Below, one piece after another: positions 12,553-18,478 of a stretch of 18,478 nucleotides of DNA. The DNA is taken from positions 1-18,478 of the forward strand of contig JBLHKZ010000097.1 in NCBI GenBank assembly GCA_047618185.1. The letters are read 5' to 3'. This DNA comes from JAYPEY01 sp047618185 (GTDB lineage Bacteria; Verrucomicrobiota; Verrucomicrobiia; Limisphaerales; JAYPEY01). Both the position numbers and the translations under genes were made by a program. Below the pieces are notes generated by a model. The model had not been told where the DNA came from and made no database searches. It was given only the letters and a program-made list of their open reading frames with translations. How positions within the stretch are numbered: the stretch's first letter is position 1; each line of letters opens with the position of its first letter.

Positions 12553-14892
12553 ATGGAAGACCAAATACTAAAACTGCTCCGGCGCAAAAACTATGCGCCC
12601 ATGAACGTCCCCGAACTCCTGCGCGCGCTGATGGCGCAGCCCAACGAACAACAGACCCTCCAGGCCGCCCTGAACAAGCTGGTTCGAAAGGGGCAAATCG
12701 CCCGCATCAAGGGCAATCGATTTATCATTCCCACCGAGGCCGACCTGATACCCGGCCGACTTCAGATCACCCGTCAGGGCAATGGCTATCTTCAGCCGGA
12801 CGATTCGTCGATGAAGGAAATCCCGGTGGCCGCCAATGAGACCTCCACCGCATTGCACGACGATCGCGTCCTGGTGCGACGGGACTCCAGGATCCGCTTT
12901 CAACGAGGTCGGGAGGTCTCCTCCATCTCCGGCACGGTCATCCGAATTCTCGAGCGGGCACGCTCTCAAATCGTGGGCACGCTCAAACAAAGCCCTCAAT
13001 TTCTCTACGTCATTCCGGACGATCCCCGGCTGCAACACGACATCTATGTCCCACAACCCAAGGACCTCGGCCGTCCCGCCCGCGCCGGCGACAAGGTCGT
13101 TGTCGAACTGCGCGAATGGGAGTCCCGCCACACCAATCCCGAGGGTGAGATCGTTGAAATTCTCGGCGCGCCCGACGAAGAGGGTGTCGATCTGCTCTGC
13201 GTTCTGCGCGCCTACAATCTGCCCTTGAGCTTTCCGCGCATGGTTCTTCAGGAGGCGAAACAAATCGGTAATCAGGTCACCGACGCGGATCGCTCCGGCC
13301 GCACCGACTGCCGCGCCCATCGCGTCATCACCATCGATCCCGTAGACGCCAAGGATTTCGACGACGCCTTTTATATCGAGCGCGATCCGGCCGGACATTG
13401 GAAGCTCTGGGTGCACATCGCCGATGTCTCGCACTACGTGAAACCGGGGACCGAGCTGGACATTGAGGCGCGCCGTCGCGGCAATTCCACCTACCTCGTC
13501 GACCGCGTCATCCCCATGCTGCCCGAGGCGCTGAGCAACGAGCTTTGTTCGCTCAAGCCAAACGTCGACCGCCTTTCCAAGTGCGTTGAATTTGCGATCG
13601 ACGATCGCGGCGAGGTCCTCCGATCGAAATGCTACTCGGCGGTGATTCATTCCCAGCGTCGCTACTCCTACGAGGAGGCATTCGAAGTCTTGGAGCGCAA
13701 GCCCAAGGACGACATCGAACGCATGCTTCACGACGCCCACAAGATCGCGCAGAAAATTCGCAAAATTCGCTTTCACCGCGGGTCGTTGAATCTGGATTTT
13801 CCGGAAACCAAGATCCGCCTCGACGAGAAGGGCGACGTTCTTCGCATCGAGCAGTCGAACAACGATGTTTCCCATCAGCTGATCGAGGAATTCATGCTGC
13901 TGGCCAATGAGGCGGTCGCCGGGACGCTGATCAAACAGCGGCGCGGCGCCATTCATCGCGTGCATGAGCAGCCCGACGAGCGACGGCTCATGGAGTATCG
14001 CGATGAAGTCCTGAGCCACGACATTCCCTGCGGCAATCTTCGCAAGACTTCAGAAGTGCAGAAACTGCTCAATCGCCTCGACAAAATGGTCATCGGGCCC
14101 GCGCTCAAGATCGGCTTTCTCAAATCGCTCATGCGGGCGCGCTACTCGACCGAGCCGCTTGGGCATTACGGTTTGGCGAAAGCGAATTACGCGCATTTCA
14201 CTTCGCCGATTCGTCGTTACGCCGATCTTGTCGTGCATCGCAGCCTGTTCGAGAAAAAGGCCGGCGGGGAAGGGGCCCTGCGCGAAATCGCCGAACACAT
14301 TTCCCGCACCGAGCGCAATTCCTCTGACGCCGAGCGCGACAGCAAGACGGTGAAGCTTTACGCCTTTCTGGAGAAGCAGATCGCCACCGGCGAATTCCAC
14401 ACCTACTCGGGTCTGGTCACCGATCTGCGGAATTTCGGATTCTTCGTAGATGTCTCCGCGCTGGGCATGAGCGGACTGGTGCCGCTATCCGCGCTCGATG
14501 ACGATTTCTATGTGTTCGACGCGAGGGCAAGGCGAGTGACCGGAAGACGCAACCGACGCTCGATCCAACTGGGCGACCGGATCGAGGTGCAGATTCTCAA
14601 GATCGACCGCTTCAAGAAACAGGTCGATTTCCGCCTGCTTCCGGAACCGCGAGGCGGCCGATCGAATCGCGGAGGCGCCAAAGCCAACTCGGGAGCCGGC
14701 AAGTCGCGCCCCGATCGCCGAGGCGGAAGGGTCGCGGAGCCGCGACGCGAAGCCCGGCCCGCGAAGCCCAAATCGATGTCAGAACCGAAGCCCCAAAGCC
14801 CAACGGCGGCAAAAGCGCCAAAGAGCCGACGGCGCCGGGGTGAGAGCCCGAATCCCGGCTCGTCCGGCGAGCGCGGACGCCGACGGCGGTAG
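12553..14892 (+). CDS. rnr: Ribonuclease R (RNB-family 3'-5' exoribonuclease)
   Basis: RNase R degrades structured RNA processively from the 3' end, in mRNA decay and rRNA/tRNA quality control. The 779-aa protein shows the full domain order. A winged-helix N-terminus (1-65, MNVPELLRALMAQ) is followed by two cold-shock domains (~68-240). The RNB catalytic domain (~250-585) has TIDPVDAKDFDDAF at 260-273, holding the metal-binding Asp cluster, then LWVHIADVSHYV and YAHFTSPIRRYADLVVHR. An S1 domain (~612-700) contains YSGLVTDLRNFGFFVDV. The last ~84 residues are a disordered tail rich in Arg, Lys, Gly, Pro and Ala with RGG-like pieces, probably for RNA or ribosome contact. The ATG at 12553 has no clear Shine-Dalgarno site. 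RNase II is excluded by the long N- and C-terminal parts. It stands alone between two debris regions. Confidence 0.95.
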   Translation: MEDQILKLLRRKNYAPMNVPELLRALMAQPNEQQTLQAALNKLVRKGQIARIKGNRFIIPTEADLIPGRLQITRQGNGYLQPDDSSMKEIPVAANETSTALHDDRVLVRRDSRIRFQRGREVSSISGTVIRILERARSQIVGTLKQSPQFLYVIPDDPRLQHDIYVPQPKDLGRPARAGDKVVVELREWESRHTNPEGEIVEILGAPDEEGVDLLCVLRAYNLPLSFPRMVLQEAKQIGNQVTDADRSGRTDCRAHRVITIDPVDAKDFDDAFYIERDPAGHWKLWVHIADVSHYVKPGTELDIEARRRGNSTYLVDRVIPMLPEALSNELCSLKPNVDRLSKCVEFAIDDRGEVLRSKCYSAVIHSQRRYSYEEAFEVLERKPKDDIERMLHDAHKIAQKIRKIRFHRGSLNLDFPETKIRLDEKGDVLRIEQSNNDVSHQLIEEFMLLANEAVAGTLIKQRRGAIHRVHEQPDERRLMEYRDEVLSHDIPCGNLRKTSEVQKLLNRLDKMVIGPALKIGFLKSLMRARYSTEPLGHYGLAKANYAHFTSPIRRYADLVVHRSLFEKKAGGEGALREIAEHISRTERNSSDAERDSKTVKLYAFLEKQIATGEFHTYSGLVTDLRNFGFFVDVSALGMSGLVPLSALDDDFYVFDARARRVTGRRNRRSIQLGDRIEVQILKIDRFKKQVDFRLLPEPRGGRSNRGGAKANSGAGKSRPDRRGGRVAEPRREARPAKPKSMSEPKPQSPTAAKAPKSRRRRGESPNPGSSGERGRRRR

Positions 14893-15218
14893 GTTTGGGA
14901 CGCGGGACTTCCGGCGCCGTCGGTCGCCACAACGGTGATCGTGCCGGGCCCCCGCTCAGCGCCGTGGCCGCTTACCTCCGACCAACCCGCGTGCGATTAA
15001 CGGGGAGTGGCGCAGTCTCGCGTGCGGAACCCTACCAGCGCAGGGAAAGCCCGCGGCGACGGGTGGTTCAATTTGGCGGGTAGGGTATCGCTGCGCCGAT
15101 ACTTGCATTTCTAATGCAATCAACGCTCGATTTTAGTGCGACAACTTGCGGGTACGCCACAGCTCCTGAGAGGGTCAGGGGTGGGTCTCCTATCCGGCGT
15201 ACAGCAAACTCCAGGAAA

Positions 15219-15400
15219 CTACTCCTCGCGCAATCGTTGGCCGGATCTCGCCTTCTGCAGCAACGCGCTCAGTCGATCGGCCAGGTCCTTCTCGCGCAGC
15301 GCCAGATTTATCGTTTCGCTCAGATCGGCGTCGAGAATCCTCCTGAGCCGCGCCCCTCGACATACATCCAATCGACCTGCCGGATCGCAAACTCATGCGT
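15219..15400 (-). pseudogene. C-terminal remnant of a sulfatase gene with internal deletion
   Basis: In one minus-strand frame 15394-15320 reads EFAIRQVDWMYVEGRGSGGF, the 'FAIRxGDWK...GSGGF' strand near the end of type I arylsulfatases. In another frame, ending at the TAG 15221-15219, it reads ILDADLSETINLALREKDLA followed by DRLSALLQKARSGQRLREE, the usual 'LYDLxxDxxETxNLA' sulfatase ending. In intact proteins these two segments are separated by roughly 15-20 residues; here they overlap at one point in different frames, so a small deletion has joined them. The N-terminal formylglycine motif and all catalytic parts are absent. I see no rescue frame, so this is a pseudogene. Confidence 0.62.
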
Positions 15401-15580
15401 AAACCCTGGGCGCACGGCGCCTTGCCCGGCCCGCAGCGCGGGCTTCGGAAGAATCCGGCGGGGCGCCGAATTCGGCACGCGAGGGCGCGCGCGCTCCCCA
15501 AAGACAACAACGCGACGACCGCGCGTAAGTCAAACTCCGTGAGTCTCTCCTCGGCGGCGGCGAACAACAACGGGCCGACA

Positions 15581-15755
15581 AATTCCCTCGTATTCGCGTT
15601 CGAAGGAGCGAGCGTGATCGAAGCGGGCCCGCTGGATGAATTTGCCCGCCCGCCACGTGTCGGTTGTCGTGTTGCGCGCCAGCCACACCTCTCCGTACGC
15701 GCAATTCATGATCTGCGACGTTTGGGATTACGAGATGAGATCCTGAATCGGTCAT
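15581..15755 (-). pseudogene. N-terminal remnant of a Ser/Thr protein kinase gene
   Basis: An ATG at 15755 gives MTDSGSHLVIPNVADHEL, like the start of verrucomicrobial kinases ('...IPDHELLRRIG...'). The frame then shifts at about 15702, and the next frame reads AYGEVWLARN, a glycine-rich ATP-loop end, then WRAGKFIQRARFDHARSFER and EYEGI, in which the Lys of RAGKF would be the ATP-binding Lys. About seven residues of the P-loop (expected LRRIGxG) are missing at the junction. After EYEGI homology ends; no HRD or DFG motif follows. It lies ~190 bases downstream of the sigma-factor remnant, the arrangement often seen for intact sigma factor-kinase pairs in this phylum. Confidence 0.6.
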
Positions 15756-15945
15756 ATTTGAAGTCCCCACCAATATCGCCGTCTTAGCCGGCTTCACCTG
15801 TTCCGTTTATGAGTTGCTTCAGCCGGTATACAATTCCAAAAGTCTTGCCCCGATTCCAGCTTCAGCCTGGAGTCACGGGATCGCCCGCGTGTGTCCGAAA
15901 TCGTCGGTGACGGAATGCCGTCCAAAACGCCGCGTGAACGAACGA

Positions 15946-16080
15946 TTACCAGATCTTTTCCCGCGGGCGTTTGATTTCATGTTTCAACAAGGATCCGATT
16001 CGATACTTCGCGAGGTAGATCTGACCGCGATTAACACCAAGGGTCTCCTTGATCCGGTCAATCTGAGTCAGCCCGAGATT
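15946..16080 (-). pseudogene. C-terminal remnant (region 4 helix-turn-helix) of an ECF-like sigma factor
   Basis: The minus strand between a TGA (16083-16081) and the TAA at 15948-15946 encodes 44 residues including RIKETLGVNRGQIYLAKYRI, then GSLLKHEIKRPREKIW. This matches the second half of sigma-70 region 4 as seen in verrucomicrobial ECF-type factors ('LGVNxGQVYLAKHRI...LLKxEI'). Nothing of region 2 remains, because the beta-propeller gene's stop codon lies only ten bases beyond the fragment. The gene was therefore truncated at this junction. Confidence 0.6.
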
Positions 16081-16090
16081 TCAAGTATCG

Positions 16091-18478
16091 CTACCGCTTC
16101 AGCTCCGCCGTCATTGCGGGCGCGAAGCATTGGATTTCGCCGTTGCGAAGAGTCACGAAGATGCGTCCCTTGTGATCGACCGCGACGCCGTCCTTCACCG
16201 CCGCGCCGGACAGCTTCTTCTTCCAAACCTCAGCGCCATCGCCGAGCTGAATGACGGTCAGGAAGCAGTTCTTGTCACGCTCGGACTGGGGGCCGGATTG
16301 GCCGGCGGCAAGGAGCAGTTTCGGCGTGCGCACAAATCCATTGAAGCGCAGATCCTCTTTTTGCCAGCGGTCCTTGCGTTTCGCCGGAACGGTCCGCCGA
16401 TCGGATTTGCCTTCTCGCTTAGCCGGCGTTTTCTTGAGTTTCTCCAGGTCCTCCTTGGTGAAGGGAGCCTTGAGCGTCAGGGGCGTATGACGGCTGCCCT
16501 CGTAGCTCGCGACGTAGTTGAGCGTGTCGCCGTTGGGAAAGGTGTGATTGATGGAGGTGTATTCTGCGTACTCGGGATAGTAGGGGTAGAAGGCAGTGCG
16601 GTATTTCGAATTGAGGCCGTTGTGCGGCTCGTTCAAACACTGACCGCCGTCGATGTCATACCGCGCGGTCAGATAGACGCCGCCGCCCGGAAATTGCAGC
16701 TCGCCATCTTTGAGCATGAGTTCGCCCTGCAGGCTGACGCCGCTGTTCACCTGTTCGGACAAGACGCCGGACTTGTCGTTCTCCCAGCTTGGCTTGCCGG
16801 TCGCGGCGTCCAGAGCCACGACGTGGGTGCCGTCATAATGCGCGATGCCCGCCGCCGCATAGACGGTGTCTTTCTCAACCACGATCCCGCCCGCCACTGG
16901 CCAGGTGGAAATCAGTTTTCCAAACACGGGAATCAACCGGTCGCCCTGCGCGACCCGGTAACGCCAGAGCGGCTTGCCAGTCGCGGCCTCAAAGGCATGC
17001 ACCCGGCCGTCGCCCGATCCGACGAACAAGCGTCCCTTGTCAATCGCCGGCGGATAATAGATGGGGCCGCCGGTAAACGCCTTCCATTTCAGTTGGCCGC
17101 CGCCATCCAACGCCCGAATCGCGCCGCTGCGATCCGCGTAGAAAATCATCCCGCCCGCCGTGACCGGCGCGGTCGGCATGACGGACGACTCCGGCTTGAA
17201 CGTCCATGCGCGGCTGACCTGACGCGGAAACGTCACGGTCGACGTCTGACTGCGGGCATTGTCCCCGCGATAGCTCGGCCAGTCGCCGCGCCTGGCTTCC
17301 AGCGACGCGACCTGTCGGCCCGGCTCGGCCGCCAGCTCCAGCTGCGGGCCGGAGCTGGGATTCTTCAATGTGTCTCCCGCCGGGGAAAGGGCGATGTGGC
17401 CGTAAAGCGAGAGCTGACATCCGCACATCCAAGGGCCCCAATAGAGAAGGCCATTGGAAATCACGACGCCGTCCTGGCAGGGCGGGCGCATCGGCGCGAT
17501 GTGTTGCGAAGTGTTCGATACCGTGTCGTAACGCACCGTCCCGCCGGACGTGCGATAAAAAATGCTGTCGATGCTGCCCGTGGCCCGAGTGCAGGCGCGG
17601 CGATTGGGCATCTTGGCAAGAACTTCGCCCGTGTCGTAGGACATCTTGGCGCCAATGCCGTCGCGACTGGCGGTGAAGAACGCGTCCTTGCGAAGCACGA
17701 CTTGCAGATTGCCGTCCTTCTTGTGCCAGAGAAGCTTGCCATCCTCCGTCCGGGCAACGACCAGGTTGGGCCGCTGAGGTCCCGCGAAAACGAGGTGGTC
17801 CTTCGTCGTCTTTAGAAAAATCGAAGTCGAATAGCCCGTCTTGTAAAGTTGCGCCCGTTCATTCTTGCCGATCGCTGCGAGCAAGTCGCCGTCGGTGTTG
17901 CGCCAACGGACCTGCTCTGACTGAAGGTCAAGACAGGCCAGGAATTTCTGGGGCGAGTAGTAGTAAATCCTGCCGTCCTTCATGCAGACGCCGCGACTGT
18001 CGATGAACTCCTTTTCCTTGTGATGCTTGATGATCTTTCGCGACTCGAGGTCAATCGCGACGAAGGTCCTGCCAAATCCAAAGTTCTTCTTCTCGTCCTT
18101 GTAGTCGTGTCCATCCCACATGCCCCAGGGCCAATGACCCAACGCGGGATTGTCCGAGCGCTGGGTGACGATCGGCGTCTCCTTGCCGCCGATCAGCGCG
18201 TAGAGAATGCCGTTGTGCAGCGCCATCCATTTCCAGACCGGACCATCAGCCATGCCCTCGGGAATCACGATCTTGTGTTTCGTCTTGCCGGTTTGCGCGT
18301 CGATGAATTGCAGGGATTCGTGGTTGCCGAGCAGCAGCATCCCTGGCGTGGCGACCATGGTATTGCGGTGGATCATGTAGCCGTCATTGGGTCGCCGCCA
18401 AAGAATGGTCCCGTTGTAGGCGTTGATGCCCATCAGGGTGTTCAGGATGTCGTTCTGATTCTCCTTGTGCGCGATGTG
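16091..18478 (-). CDS. PQQ-like beta-propeller repeat protein (N-terminus outside the window)
   Basis: The frame is open to the window edge; 795 codons are visible and the ATG at 18433 is probably internal. Repeats of the PQQ/BamB-like propeller type occur throughout: GINAYNGTILWRR, FIDAQTGKTKHK, FVAIDLESRKI, HAFEAATGKPLWRYRV, VVALDAATGKPSWEN and VIQLGDGAEVWKKKL. Two propeller blocks are suggested, joined near DWPSYRGDNARSQ. A Cys-bearing stretch in the middle (RRACTRATG, RPPCQDGV, YWGPWMCGCQLSLYG) recurs, as far as I recall, in planctomycete and verrucomicrobial members. A Lys/Arg-rich insertion (ENLKK-type, TPAKREGKSDRR) lies near residue 690. Periplasmic location is inferred from the family, as the signal sequence is not visible. 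No cofactor is proven; 'PQQ' names the fold. The stop is ten bases from a sigma-factor remnant, with no obvious terminator. Confidence 0.85.
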   Translation of the reverse strand, partial: HIAHKENQNDILNTLMGINAYNGTILWRRPNDGYMIHRNTMVATPGMLLLGNHESLQFIDAQTGKTKHKIVIPEGMADGPVWKWMALHNGILYALIGGKETPIVTQRSDNPALGHWPWGMWDGHDYKDEKKNFGFGRTFVAIDLESRKIIKHHKEKEFIDSRGVCMKDGRIYYYSPQKFLACLDLQSEQVRWRNTDGDLLAAIGKNERAQLYKTGYSTSIFLKTTKDHLVFAGPQRPNLVVARTEDGKLLWHKKDGNLQVVLRKDAFFTASRDGIGAKMSYDTGEVLAKMPNRRACTRATGSIDSIFYRTSGGTVRYDTVSNTSQHIAPMRPPCQDGVVISNGLLYWGPWMCGCQLSLYGHIALSPAGDTLKNPSSGPQLELAAEPGRQVASLEARRGDWPSYRGDNARSQTSTVTFPRQVSRAWTFKPESSVMPTAPVTAGGMIFYADRSGAIRALDGGGQLKWKAFTGGPIYYPPAIDKGRLFVGSGDGRVHAFEAATGKPLWRYRVAQGDRLIPVFGKLISTWPVAGGIVVEKDTVYAAAGIAHYDGTHVVALDAATGKPSWENDKSGVLSEQVNSGVSLQGELMLKDGELQFPGGGVYLTARYDIDGGQCLNEPHNGLNSKYRTAFYPYYPEYAEYTSINHTFPNGDTLNYVASYEGSRHTPLTLKAPFTKEDLEKLKKTPAKREGKSDRRTVPAKRKDRWQKEDLRFNGFVRTPKLLLAAGQSGPQSERDKNCFLTVIQLGDGAEVWKKKLSGAAVKDGVAVDHKGRIFVTLRNGEIQCFAPAMTAELKR

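Larger units (their letters stand above)
14893..16090. other. Gene graveyard between rnr and the beta-propeller gene
   Basis: About 1.2 kb has no intact gene. The minus strand contains, in transcription order, the C-terminal end of a sigma factor (16080-15946), the N-terminal end of a Ser/Thr kinase (15755-15581) and the C-terminal end of a sulfatase (about 15410-15219), all broken. Between 15410 and 15580 is GC-rich sequence with a protein-like but unrecognised frame. At 15103-15119 is a 7-bp hairpin (TTGCATT/AATGCAA) without a T-tract. 14893-15100 holds nothing I can name. Confidence 0.65.

Noticed and set aside
12568..14019. A 483-codon open frame opposite rnr
   Set aside because: It mirrors conserved RNase R codons and shows no motif of its own; a shadow frame.
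14890..14960. Minus-strand peptide GTITVVATDGAGSPASQTY resembling an Ig-like/cadherin-type repeat
   Set aside because: Short, overlaps the rnr end, and no continuation in any frame; probably chance.
16130..17815. A 561-codon open frame on the plus strand opposite the beta-propeller gene
   Set aside because: It is fully antisense to a gene with clear repeat motifs and has the Arg/Ala/Val-rich composition of a GC-rich shadow frame; no domain is recognisable.

Overview
The window looks like a chromosomal segment from a Verrucomicrobiota bacterium, probably Limisphaerales/Pedosphaera-like. This is inferred from gene content: duplicated secretin-type modules joined to TPR proteins, an SUMF1-fold lipid-anchored or membrane-anchored protein, a large PQQ-type beta-propeller protein with a Cys-rich 'MCGC' segment, and decayed remnants of sigma factor, Ser/Thr kinase and sulfatase genes. 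Shine-Dalgarno sites are mostly weak and coding DNA is moderately GC-rich. No rRNA, tRNA or CRISPR array was seen.

Layout. (1) 1-4507, plus strand: the 3' end of a TPR gene, a 600-bp gap holding a large imperfect palindrome, then a two-gene unit. Its first gene encodes a lipoprotein-like secretin with a cupredoxin/carboxypeptidase-regulatory-like N-terminal part and two copies of a short periplasmic module. Its second gene encodes a small lipoprotein-like protein with one copy of the same module. A bidirectional hairpin terminator separates this unit from leuA. (2) 4583-7280, minus strand: leuA (2-isopropylmalate synthase), its leader region, and an SUMF1/FGE-like protein gene. The leader has all the parts of a leucine attenuator: a 24-codon ORF with seven Leu codons, a control hairpin, an antiterminator and a terminator. 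I consider this the most interesting system here. (3) 7281-11088, plus strand: pgi and mnmG. (4) 11122-11546: a perfect parS palindrome and crcB on the minus strand; a second perfect parS lies inside mnmG. Together they suggest a position near the replication origin, although rsmG-parA-parB is not present downstream. (5) 11547-12552: a gene-poor stretch with transposon-type debris. (6) 12553-14892: rnr (RNase R) with a long basic tail. (7) 14893-16090: a gene graveyard whose minus strand reads, in order, the end of a sigma factor, the start of a Ser/Thr kinase and the end of a sulfatase, each broken. (8) 16091-18478, minus strand: a PQQ-like beta-propeller protein that runs off the window.

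The intact genes are mostly independent housekeeping functions (leucine synthesis, glycolysis, tRNA modification, fluoride export, RNA decay). The accessory interest lies in the secretin-module cluster, the leuA attenuator, the parS pair and the decayed regulatory locus. All assignments rest on reading the sequence and remembered family motifs; no database search was made.
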